The notes under the pieces were generated by a model. The model was not told the DNA's origin, made no database searches, and worked only from the letters and a program-made list of their open reading frames with translations. A stretch of 9,886 bases of DNA from an uncultured Oscillospiraceae bacterium (GTDB taxonomy: Bacteria > Bacillota > Clostridia > Oscillospirales > Acutalibacteraceae), in contig URRG01000052.1 of NCBI GenBank assembly GCA_900550095.1, positions 1 to 9,886 on the forward strand, read 5' to 3'. A program made the position numbers and the translations under genes. Numbering within the stretch: the first letter of the stretch is position 1; the number at the start of each line of letters is the position of its first letter. Of the stretch, positions 1 through 8,000 are shown piece after piece.

Positions 1-13
1 TTTCCTGCCTCTA

Positions 14-1060
14 TTATAACACGTCTTGAAAAGCTTGCAAGAACTGTTTGTTTTCTTCCGGAGTCCCTGCCGTTACACGAAGATACTCCCCCATATAACG
101 GATGGCGATCCCCCTCTGCAGAAGGGCTTCAAAGATTCTCCTTCCCTCCGGCGCCTTCAGAAACACGAAATTTGTGCAGGTGGAGCAGCAGCTGAACTTC
201 CCGGGATTTCGCTCTTCCAGCTTTTTCAGGGAAGAATACAGATTTTCCCGGGATTCGAGAATGGAGGAAAGCGCCCTCTGCGCCCACTCTTTTTCCCGAA
301 GGACAACCGCCCCCATGGCCTGGGTGAAAGAATTGATATTATAGGGGGATTTCACTGCCCACAGCGCCCTGGTAAGAGTTGGATTCCCCACCGCAAACCC
401 CAGCCGGAGGGATGCCATTCCCAGAGCCTTGGAGCATGTGCGCAGAATCAGCAGATTATCGTATTCGCACACCTCAGAAAGGAGGCTCTGATCCCAGAAA
501 TCCATATAGGCCTCATCCAGGACCACAAGGGCCTCTGTGGAACGAAGAATCTTCCGGACATCCTCCCGAGAAAGTCCCTGCCCCGTTGGATTGCAGGGAT
601 TGGAAAAAATCACCATGCGGGCTTTTTCCCGGTTGATGAATTCAATAAAAGCTTCCGGATCCACTGTAAGATCCGCCCTCTTCTGAAAGGAGGCCGTTCT
701 GGCCCCGGAAACGGATGCATAGAAACAATACATGGAAAAATCCGGTTCTGCCGTCACCAAAGTCTCCCCCGGCATAAGAAAGGCATTACAAAGGATGGAG
801 ATCAGCTCGTCCGAACCGTCGCCCGGGGTCACCAGAGAAGGCTCCACGCCGTAAAAGGCTCCAAAGCTCTCGCAGAGCTCCCGGCAAGAGGCATCCGGAT
901 ATCGGTTCCACGCCACTCGGGAAGCCGCCTCTAAAAGCCGTTTCTGCATTTCTGCCGGAGGCTGCAGGCAGGATTCGTTGGCGTCCAGCCGTATGGGATA
1001 TTCCCCGTCTATGGGATCATAGGGCACTAGATCCCGGATTTTTTCATTGAGCTGATACAT
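14..1060 (-). CDS. hisC: Histidinol-phosphate aminotransferase (HisC)
   Basis: This PLP-dependent class I/II aminotransferase makes L-histidinol phosphate from imidazole acetol-phosphate and glutamate in the cytoplasm. With the ATG at 1060 it has 348 residues, a normal family length. Visible landmarks are RLDANE (24-29), YPD (54-56), SNPCNPTG (153-160, cofactor-binding Asn157), LDEAY (181-185, Asp182 facing the pyridine nitrogen), the Schiff-base lysine Lys211 in TCSKALGMASLRLG, and Arg219 for the PLP phosphate. The frame stays open to a TTG at 1084, but the ATG at 1060 is preceded by AAAGGGG about 7 bases upstream and starts the conserved sequence, so I chose it. It lies 63 bases after hisD in the his operon. 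Downstream of the stop (bases 13 to 1) a purine-rich AGAGGCAGGAAA could be the ribosome binding site of a next gene outside the window. Family identity is secure; closely related aromatic aminotransferases are the alternative, but the operon context settles it. Confidence 0.96.
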   Translation of the reverse strand: MYQLNEKIRDLVPYDPIDGEYPIRLDANESCLQPPAEMQKRLLEAASRVAWNRYPDASCRELCESFGAFYGVEPSLVTPGDGSDELISILCNAFLMPGETLVTAEPDFSMYCFYASVSGARTASFQKRADLTVDPEAFIEFINREKARMVIFSNPCNPTGQGLSREDVRKILRSTEALVVLDEAYMDFWDQSLLSEVCEYDNLLILRTCSKALGMASLRLGFAVGNPTLTRALWAVKSPYNINSFTQAMGAVVLREKEWAQRALSSILESRENLYSSLKKLEERNPGKFSCCSTCTNFVFLKAPEGRRIFEALLQRGIAIRYMGEYLRVTAGTPEENKQFLQAFQDVL

Positions 1061-1075
1061 AAGCAATCCCCTTTC

Positions 1076-1103
1076 TGCCGGCAAAGCGGAACTAGAGCCG
1101 GCA
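1076..1103 (-). other. Small inverted repeat in the hisD-hisC gap
   Basis: Seven-base perfect arms, TGCCGGC and GCCGGCA, flank a 14-base loop in the 63-base gap between hisD and hisC. The 3' arm ends just before the hisC Shine-Dalgarno. In the mRNA it could form a modest hairpin that acts as a processing or stability element. There is no U-run after it, so it is not an intrinsic terminator. It may be chance. Confidence 0.3.
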
Positions 1104-1123
1104 CTTCAGAAAAATCCCCACCC

Positions 1124-2419
1124 TTACTCGTGGTCTTCCCTGCGCACCCGGATGGAATTGGCGTGAGCCGTAAGGCCTTCTGCCTCCGCCAGACGGATGA
1201 TATCCTCTTCCGCCGGGATAAGAGCTTCCTTCGTGTAATACAGGAAACTAGACTTCTTCACAAAGGTATCTACGGAGAGGGGCGAGAAGAAACGGGCGGT
1301 GCCGCTGGTGGGCAGCACATGATTGGGGCCGGCGTAATAATCACCCAAAGGCTCCGGCGCGTAATTCCCCAGAAACAGAGAGCCCACATTATCCAGCTTC
1401 CCGATATATTCCATCGGATTTTTCACACAGGCCTCCAAATGCTCCGGCGCCAGCTCGTTGGCAAACTCAACCGCTTCTTCCATGGTATCGCAGACGATCA
1501 TAGCGCCGAACTGGCTCAGGGACTGGCGGATAATATCCTTTCTTGAAAGGGTTTCTATCTGCCGTTCTAATTCTTTTTCCGTTTCCCGGGCCAGATTTTC
1601 AGAGGTCGTCACCAAGATGGCCGAAGCCATGGGATCATGCTCCGCCTGGCTCATAAGATCCGCTGCCAGGTATTTGGGATCGGCGGATTCATCCGCCAGA
1701 ACCAGGATTTCACTGGGGCCTGCGATCATATCGATATCCACTGTTCCATAAAGCTGTTTTTTTGCCGTTGCCACATAAATATTGCCGGGACCCACGATTT
1801 TATCCACTTTGGGGACGGACTGCGTCCCGTAGGCAAGAGCAGCCACACCATGGGCGCCCCCTACTAGGAAGACTCTGTCCACACCGGCTATGAGGGCCGC
1901 AGCCATGATATCGGGGTTTGGCACACCGTTTTTGGCCGGCGTAACCATAATAAGCTCCCCAACGCCGGCGATCTTAGCAGGGATGGCATTCATCAGTACA
2001 GAAGAAGGATAGGCCGCCGTACCGCCGGGCACATAGAGGCCCACCTTTGCCAGGCCCCGCACCCGCTGGCCCAAGATCACGCCGTCCTCCCGGGTGGTAA
2101 GCCAACTTTGCTGCTTTTGGCGCTCGTGGAAATTCCTTATATTTTTGGCCGCCCGCTCCAATGCCCCCACAAATTCCGGATCACAGGAAGCGGAAAGCCT
2201 CTCCATATCTTTCTTTGTGAGTTCGAAGGGTTCGGGAAAGCCTCCGTCGAATTTTTCTGCGTATTCCTTCAGAGCGGCGTCTCCATTCTGCTTCACATTC
2301 CGGAGGATTTCCGCAACGGCTCCATCCACTTTCCGGTCGTTTTCACCAACTCGTTCCTTCAGTTTCCGGATACATGCACGGCATACCTCCGCGCCGCCTC
2401 TCACTGTTTCTATCAGCAT
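1124..2419 (-). CDS. hisD: Histidinol dehydrogenase (HisD)
   Basis: This zinc enzyme oxidises L-histidinol to L-histidine through histidinal with two NAD+ in the last two steps of the pathway. The 431-residue length is typical. The catalytic set is complete: zinc ligands Gln258 and His261 in SQAEHD, Asp360 in PLGDYYAGPNH, and His419 near the C-terminus; the general base pair Glu326-His327 in APEHLE; and His367 in GPNHVLPT. The central signature YVPGGTAAYPSS (129-140) and AGPSEILVLAD (233-243) fit the family, and residue numbers nearly coincide with the enterobacterial enzyme. The ATG at 2419 has a purine-rich AAGGAAGGG starting about 10 bases upstream. It starts 38 bases after the stop of the membrane-protein gene and is followed by hisC. 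Nothing suggests damage. Confidence 0.98.
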   Translation of the reverse strand: MLIETVRGGAEVCRACIRKLKERVGENDRKVDGAVAEILRNVKQNGDAALKEYAEKFDGGFPEPFELTKKDMERLSASCDPEFVGALERAAKNIRNFHERQKQQSWLTTREDGVILGQRVRGLAKVGLYVPGGTAAYPSSVLMNAIPAKIAGVGELIMVTPAKNGVPNPDIMAAALIAGVDRVFLVGGAHGVAALAYGTQSVPKVDKIVGPGNIYVATAKKQLYGTVDIDMIAGPSEILVLADESADPKYLAADLMSQAEHDPMASAILVTTSENLARETEKELERQIETLSRKDIIRQSLSQFGAMIVCDTMEEAVEFANELAPEHLEACVKNPMEYIGKLDNVGSLFLGNYAPEPLGDYYAGPNHVLPTSGTARFFSPLSVDTFVKKSSFLYYTKEALIPAEEDIIRLAEAEGLTAHANSIRVRREDHE

Positions 2420-2457
2420 ATATAGCCCACCCTTCCTTGATCTCTACACATCTACGC

Positions 2458-3075
2458 TTACATGTCCGGCTTTGTACAGCTGCGGACAGCCTCCCGCACG
2501 GTTTCAAAGCTTCCTTTTGCAAAACCGTCTTCGCGGTAAATCCCCATAACCATGTGAGAAAAACGCACTAAATACAGAGGCTTCCGGTAGTATATTTTCC
2601 GGACATTTTTATACTCCATCGATACCATGCATACACCGTCCTTGCGGATTTCCAGCCTGGTGGGGTAAAAATATACCTGCCGCGGGGCAGTACCATCTTC
2701 CGTCATCCGCATCTGCTCATACTTTATCCTGCATGTTCTGCGGAGGACAAACCGCCATAGGAACGCAAACAGAACTCCCAGCAAAAGCAGTATACAGGCC
2801 AAAATAATGTATGTGACGTTTATATGATACAAAATTCTTCCATCCGGGAACACTTCTTTGCGAACGATCTTCAGAAGATTACTAAGAAAGAGAGAAAACA
2901 GGCAGATATACAGAAGCACCGGTACTACGCGGAAAAAAGGCATTTTCCGCATGAGAAAATACATTCCGCCGGTATACTCATCCTTATTTAGCTTCTTGTC
3001 ATAGATTGCAATGGGCTCTTCCGCGGGCTGAACCGCATCTGAACTTTTCTGCGAAGAAAAATCGTTCTCACTCAT
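2458..3075 (-). CDS. YcxB-like two-helix membrane protein in the his operon
   Basis: A 205-residue protein of unknown function. It has a polar, serine-rich N-terminus (1-35), two hydrophobic segments at about 48-68 and 86-112 separated by a short hydrophilic loop, then a basic stretch (FVLRRTCRIKYEQ) and a soluble C-terminal domain (about 130-205). Two helices followed by a domain of the type YFYPTRLEIRKDG...YKNVRKIYY...YLV...GIYREDGFAKGSF resemble YcxB-like proteins of Bacillota, whose function is not established. The basic residues after helix 2 suggest that both termini face the cytoplasm. Its ATG overlaps the hisG stop (ATGA, 3072-3075), with AAGGGGG about 9 bases upstream, so it is probably translationally coupled to hisG. 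hisD starts 38 bases downstream. No catalytic motif is visible. The family call rests on pattern resemblance only. A role in histidine transport or feedback is possible, but nothing in the sequence shows it. Confidence 0.8.
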   Translation of the reverse strand: MSENDFSSQKSSDAVQPAEEPIAIYDKKLNKDEYTGGMYFLMRKMPFFRVVPVLLYICLFSLFLSNLLKIVRKEVFPDGRILYHINVTYIILACILLLLGVLFAFLWRFVLRRTCRIKYEQMRMTEDGTAPRQVYFYPTRLEIRKDGVCMVSMEYKNVRKIYYRKPLYLVRFSHMVMGIYREDGFAKGSFETVREAVRSCTKPDM

Positions 3076-3719
3076 GGCTTTGCGCCCCCTTCAGGCCGTG
3101 CGGCTTTTTCCATCTGAGCAGTCAGCTCTTCAATTTCCCGCTTGCGCAGCTTCATGCTGGCCGTATTCACAATAAGACGGGCGGAAATATCCGCTACGAA
3201 TTCCTTGACTTCCAGCCCGTTTTCCCGCAGGGTGGAACCGGTCTCCACAATATCCACGATCCCATCAGAAAGACCAAGCAGCGGCGCCAGCTCCACAGAA
3301 CCCTCGATCTTGATAACCCGCACATCCATAGCCTTGCTCTCAAAGAAAGCCCTTGTCACATTGGGATATTTGGAGGCCACCGTCTTTTCGGAAAATCCCT
3401 CGTAAAAATCCTTTCCCTTAGGCCCCGCCAAGGCAAACCGGCATCTGCCGAAGCCCAGATCCAAAACCTCGTAAAAACGGCTTCCGTTTTCCATGATGGT
3501 GTCTTTGCCCACCACGCCCAGATCGCAGACCCCGTGCTCCACATAGGTGATTACATCCGCAGCTTTGGCCAGCACCACCTCGATGCGATCCCCTACCGGG
3601 AGGATGAGCTTTCTCCCTTTGTTGCGAACCGCCGAGCAATCATACCCGATTTTTTCAAAAAGCTCCACGGTATCCTTTTCCAAACGCCCCTTAGTCAGGG
3701 CTATCCGCAAAGGCTTCAT
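3072..3719 (-). CDS. hisG: ATP phosphoribosyltransferase catalytic subunit, short form (HisG-S)
   Basis: HisG joins ATP and PRPP to give N1-(5-phosphoribosyl)-ATP, the committed and feedback-controlled step of histidine synthesis. At 215 residues it is the short form: the two periplasmic-binding-protein-like lobes are present, but the C-terminal ACT-like regulatory domain of the long form (about 280-300 residues) is absent. The PRPP-binding signature is clear at Asp156-Leu164 (DIVETGSTL), preceded by the conserved glutamate region VELAPLLGLSDG. The N-terminal LRIALTKGRLEKDT (4-17) is also characteristic. Short HisG needs HisZ for activity and histidine inhibition, and hisZ sits directly upstream with a 4-base ATGA overlap (3716-3719). 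The ATG at 3719 is preceded by a strong GGGAGGAAGG Shine-Dalgarno inside the hisZ end. The stop overlaps the next gene in the same way. Confidence 0.98.
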   Translation of the reverse strand: MKPLRIALTKGRLEKDTVELFEKIGYDCSAVRNKGRKLILPVGDRIEVVLAKAADVITYVEHGVCDLGVVGKDTIMENGSRFYEVLDLGFGRCRFALAGPKGKDFYEGFSEKTVASKYPNVTRAFFESKAMDVRVIKIEGSVELAPLLGLSDGIVDIVETGSTLRENGLEVKEFVADISARLIVNTASMKLRKREIEELTAQMEKAARPEGGAKP

Positions 3720-4954
3720 ATGTCCTTCCTCCCTTTCTCCGCCTCATTTGGGCTATCGGAGGGTACATCCTCATAGGAAATGTTTTCCCCTACAAGAGCT
3801 ATTTTACGGATCCCCCTCTTCACCGCATACTCTTCGCTCTCTCTCAAAGAGGAAAACACGGAATTTTCGCAGGTTCTTCCCTTTTCCGCCAGCTCAGAAG
3901 CAAAGAGCAACGCCTTCATTTCATAGCCTTCCCGGCCGAACACCAGCACCTCCGGCGCCTCCAGAGGCATCACACGGCCTTGCTTGAGCATCAGCTTTGC
4001 CAGGGCGCTTACCGATATGGAAAAGCCCACTGCCGGCATGGGGGCGTCAAAATTAGCCAGAAGATTGTCATACCGCCCACCCATCAGAATGGCGTCGCCC
4101 CAGTTTTCCGCATAGGCGCTGAAAACGATACCCGTATAATAATCGTTCCTCTGCACAAGGCTCAGATCTACCATCAAGCGGCTTCCAAGGCCGAGAGCCG
4201 CCAAATCCTGATACAGAGAGCGAAGATATTCCAGCATTTCCTTTGCTTCCTCTGTCACGCAGAGAGGCTCCGCCTCTGCGAACACCTCTTCCCCGCCGAA
4301 AAGCCGGGGAAGACGACGCATAGCCGTCACAGGAAGGGAGGGCTCCAGATCGTCCAAAATGGAGTTTAAAGCGGCATAATTCTTGGCTTCGATCACTTCC
4401 CGGATTGTCTCTCTTTCTTCAGGGGAAATAGGCAATTGAGAGGCGATAGCCCGAAAGAATCCTGCATGCCCCAATTCCAGCCGGAAATCCGGCACACATT
4501 TGGAAAGGGACTCTACCGCCGTAAGAATCGCTTCCAGATCCGCCCGGCGGCCCGAGGCCCCAAGGAGTTCCACACCCGTCTCCATGGATTCATCCCGATG
4601 GCCCGTCAGCCCCGGGTGGCTCCTGTATACCGCCTGGGTATAGTAAAGCCGGATGGGCTTGGGAAGGTTCTGAAGCCTTGTAGCCGTGAGCCGGGCAATG
4701 GGCATAGTGGAATCAGGACGCAGGACCACCAGCCTGCCGTGGCGGTCTGTGGTCTTATACATAATCTCAGGACTGATGCCCGAAACCTCCGGAGCCATCA
4801 CATCGTAAAATTCAATTCCAGGGGTAACAACTTCCTGAAATCCTCTTGAGGAAAAAGATTTGGAAAGAATGGCTTCTACCTTTCTGTGAGCCAAGCAGTC
4901 CTCAAAGAGCAGATCTCCCGTTCCCTCCGGGGTGATTTTATTATATTTTTTCAT
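3716..4954 (-). CDS. hisZ: ATP phosphoribosyltransferase regulatory subunit (HisZ)
   Basis: HisZ is a catalytically inactive paralogue of histidyl-tRNA synthetase that assembles with short HisG into the active, histidine-inhibited ATP phosphoribosyltransferase. The 412-residue protein keeps the class II synthetase fold: ITPEGTGDLL near the N-terminus (7-16), a motif 2-like segment YYTQAVYRSHPG (104-115), the histidine-site-like LVQRNDYYTGIVFSAY (266-281) and motif 3-like MGGRYDNLL (291-299). Compared with a true HisRS, the C-terminal anticodon-binding part is short and divergent, and the FRxE of motif 2 has become VYRSH, which argues for HisZ. The adjacent short hisG makes this firm. The frame extends to a GTG at 4975 and an ATG at 4972, but these lie in the foot of a hairpin without a Shine-Dalgarno. 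The ATG at 4954 has GGGAG 7 bases upstream and starts the conserved region. It is the first gene of the operon. Confidence 0.95.
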   Translation of the reverse strand: MKKYNKITPEGTGDLLFEDCLAHRKVEAILSKSFSSRGFQEVVTPGIEFYDVMAPEVSGISPEIMYKTTDRHGRLVVLRPDSTMPIARLTATRLQNLPKPIRLYYTQAVYRSHPGLTGHRDESMETGVELLGASGRRADLEAILTAVESLSKCVPDFRLELGHAGFFRAIASQLPISPEERETIREVIEAKNYAALNSILDDLEPSLPVTAMRRLPRLFGGEEVFAEAEPLCVTEEAKEMLEYLRSLYQDLAALGLGSRLMVDLSLVQRNDYYTGIVFSAYAENWGDAILMGGRYDNLLANFDAPMPAVGFSISVSALAKLMLKQGRVMPLEAPEVLVFGREGYEMKALLFASELAEKGRTCENSVFSSLRESEEYAVKRGIRKIALVGENISYEDVPSDSPNEAEKGRKDI

Positions 4955-4974
4955 GGCGATACTCCCAATCATCA

Positions 4975-5006
4975 CGAAACCGCGCCGTAAAACCGGTGCG
5001 GTTTCG
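4975..5006 (-). promoter_or_regulatory. Strong hairpin in the his leader
   Basis: Nine-base perfect arms (CGAAACCGC and GCGGTTTCG) extend inwards, past one imperfect pair, by three more G-C pairs around a six-base loop. On the minus-strand RNA it would lie in the short 5' leader of hisZ, ending about 20 bases before the start codon and just ahead of the GGGAG ribosome binding site. It is not followed by a U-run on either strand, so it is not a canonical terminator for polC. It could stabilise the leader, influence hisZ initiation or be a protein-binding palindrome. The structure is seen directly; the function is inference. Confidence 0.6.
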
Positions 5007-5008
5007 CT

Positions 5009-5020
5009 TTAGTATGCTAA
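5009..5020. promoter_or_regulatory. Candidate operator dyad at the his transcription start
   Basis: TTAG and CTAA arms around a four-base centre lie immediately downstream of the -10 element, covering the expected transcription start. A repressor bound here would block the promoter. The dyad is short and imperfect beyond the arms, so it could be chance in an AT-rich stretch. No cognate regulator is encoded in the window. Confidence 0.25.
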
Positions 5021-5021
5021 T

Positions 5022-5050
5022 AAGATATCATACAAAATAGATTGTGTCAA
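5022..5050 (-). promoter_or_regulatory. Sigma-A-type promoter for the his operon
   Basis: A perfect -35 TTGACA (5050-5045) is followed after 17 bases by TATCTT (5027-5022), a four-of-six match to the -10 consensus. The spacer is AT-rich. The start of transcription would be near 5015, giving a leader of about 60 bases before the hisZ ATG at 4954. The -35 box lies only 12 bases beyond the polC stop. No intrinsic terminator separates polC from it, so read-through from polC is also possible. Confidence 0.7.
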
Positions 5051-5062
5051 TCCTTTTTTCAA

Positions 5063-8000
5063 TCAGCCGAACAGCGTCATCTGAGAACTGGCAGGCAATT
5101 CCTTCAAAGAGCCCGCAGACTCCAGTGTTTCAATAACAGCCTTGGATACTTTGGAACGGCCCTGCAGGTCGTCCACCGAAATATACGGCCCGGCAAATTT
5201 CGCTTCATACAAGCTGTTGGCAGCCGCTTCTCCAACGCCGGAAAGAGATGTAAAGGGCAGGCGGATTTTTCCATCCTCCACTAGATACTTTTTAGCGTGG
5301 GATTTATAGATATCTACAGGCAGGACTTGAATGCCTCTGGCCAGCATTTCGTTCACAATCTGGAAGGTGGTGTAAGCATCTTCTTCCTTTTTGCTGGCTT
5401 CCTTGCCCTTCATGGCGATTTCGCTCATCTTGCGCTTAACGGCGTCCCGGCCCTTCATGACCACCGCGCCGTCAAAATCCTCGCCGCGGACAGAAAAATA
5501 CGCGGCATAATACTCCACCGGCCTGTGGACCTTATACCATCCCAGCCGCAGGGCGGAGATCATGTACGCCGCCGCGTGAGCTTTGGGGAACATGTATTTG
5601 ATTTTCAGGCAGGAATTGATATACCACTCCGGCACGCCGTGCTCCCGCATGGCGGCCTTATGTTCATCCGTCAGAAGGACAGGAGCTTTTCCTTTACGGG
5701 TGATCTCCATGATCTTAAAGGCCATTTTGGGCTCCAGGCCCTTTAGCAGCAGATAGGTCATGATGCTGTCTCGCGTTCCGATCACTTCTGAAATGGTGCA
5801 GGTTTTACTCTTGATCAGATCCTGAGCATTCCCCAGCCACACGTCCGTACCGTGAGATAGGCCGGAAATCTGCAGAAGGTCGGAAAAGGTCTTGGGCTGG
5901 GAATCCAGAAGCATCTGCCGCACAAAAGGCGTGCCCAGCTCCGGCAGAGTAAAGGTTCCTGTCTGAGAATCGATTTCCTCAGAAGTAACCCCCAACGCAT
6001 CCGTGGAATGGAACAGGGACATAACCTCCGGATCGCTCATGGAAACCTTCATCACGGGGATACCGGTGTATTCCTCTAAATAATGGTAAATGGTGGGAAC
6101 ATCGTGGCCCAGTTCATCCAGCTTGCAGATGGTGTCGTGGATAGAATGGAAGTCGAAATGCGTGGTGATATTATCGCTGCTCTGGTCATCTGCCGGATGC
6201 TGCACCGGGCAGAATTCATAGATTTCATGTCCCTTGGGAACGACCACCATGCCTCCAGGATGCTGGCCCGTTGTGCGCTTGATACCGGTGCAGCCCATCG
6301 CCAGGCGGAGTTCTTCCGCCCTGTGGTAAGTCATGCCTTTCTCTTCCTGGTATTTCTTCACGAAGCCGATAGCCGTTTTATCGGCCACGGTGGCGATGGT
6401 GCCGGCCTTGAACACGTGATCCTTACCGAAAAGCGTCTCCGTATACCGATGGGACTCGCTCTGGTATTCACCGGAAAAGTTCAAGTCAATATCCGGCGTT
6501 TTATCTCCCTCAAACCCAAGGAAGGTTTCAAAGGGGATGTTATGGCCGTCCCTGGTGTAGGGAGTGCCGCATTTAGGGCAAATTTTAGGCGGCAGATCAA
6601 AACCGGAGCCATAGCTGCCGTCTGTAATGAATTCGCTGTGTTTACATTCGGGGCACACATAATGAGGCATCAAGGGATTTACTTCCGAAATGCCCGACAT
6701 GCTGGCCACAAAGGAAGAACCAACGGAACCACGGGAACCCACCAGATAGCCGTGATCCTCTGAATTGGCCACCAGCTTCTGGGCCGTCATATACAAAACG
6801 GAAAAACCATATTTATTGATGGAGCCCAGCTCTCTTTCCAGGCGGCTTTTCACGATCTCGGGCAGAGGCTCGCCATAGACCTCTTTAGCCCGCTTCCAGC
6901 AAATGCTGTTGAGCTGCTCCTCCGCGCCGTCGATAAAGGGCGGGAAGGTCCCCTCAGGGATGGGGCGTATCTCCTCCGTCATATCTGCAATCAGGTTGGA
7001 ATTTGTAACAACCACCTCATAAGCTTTCTCCTTGCCCAGATAGGCAAATTCCTCCAGCATTTCGTCCGTTGTTCTGAAATAGAGAGGCGCTTGCTGGTCC
7101 GCATCGGAAAAGCCCTGCCCTGCCATAAGGATCTTCCGGTAATCGGCGTCCTTGGGGTCCATAAAATGCACATCGCAGGTGGCCACCACAGGCTTATGGA
7201 GAGTTTCTCCCAGCTTGACCACGGTGCGGTTGAAGTCACGAAGCTTCTCCTCATCGGGGACGGTGCCGTCCCGCACCATGAACTGGTTGTTTCCCAGAGG
7301 TTGGATTTCCAGATAGTCATAGAATTTGGCGATCTCGCAGAGCTCTTCCCAGGGCTGGCCGTTGACAATTGCCCGGAAAAGCTCGCCTGCTTCACAGGCG
7401 CTTCCCAGAATGAGGCCTTCCCGATATTGAATCAGCTCGCTTTTAGGGATTCTGGGTTTTTTGAAGAAATACTGCAGATGAGCTTTCGAGATCAGCTTAT
7501 ACAAATTTTTGAGCCCCGTCAGGTTTTTCACCAGTATGATCTGATGATAGGGCTTCATTTTTTTCGGATCCCCGCCTGCAAGGCAACGATTGATATCCTC
7601 TGCCATAACGGCGCCCGCATCTTCTTTCAGGCGCTGCACCAATGCCAGGAAAATCTTCCCCAGAACAGCGGCGTCATCGCAGGCCCTGTGATGGTTAAAG
7701 GGATCCAGCTTGAGATATTTTGCCACTGTATCCAGCTTGAAGTTTTTGATATCCTTCAGAAGGGATCGGCACATGGGGATAGAATCGATATACGGCATAC
7801 GGAATTTTCTGCCGCAGCGGCTGCAGGCCGTCCGGATAAAGGATGTATCAAAATCCGCGTTATGGGCGATGAGAACAGCGTCCTCCCCGCAGAAGCGGAA
7901 GAATTCCTCCAGAGCTCCTTCTTCAGAGGGGGCGTCCTTTACCATTTCGTCCGTAATGCCGGTCAGTTGGGTGATTTTAGGCGGGATGGGCCTTTGCGGG

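Noticed and set aside
26..934. A 302-codon plus-strand open frame opposite hisC
   Set aside because: It is antisense to a complete hisC, with low-complexity, histidine- and proline-rich translation and no family resemblance. It is not a gene.
3716..4954. Possible histidyl-tRNA synthetase rather than HisZ
   Set aside because: The motif 2 glutamate pattern and a full anticodon-binding domain are missing, and a short hisG that requires HisZ overlaps it.
4975..5006. Intrinsic terminator of polC
   Set aside because: The stem is good, but no U-run follows it in the minus-strand direction, and it lies downstream of the predicted his promoter.
4955..5062. T-box riboswitch or histidine leader peptide in front of hisZ
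   Set aside because: The gap is only about 100 bases, has no T-box-like conserved sequence, no run of histidine codons and no terminator/antiterminator pair.
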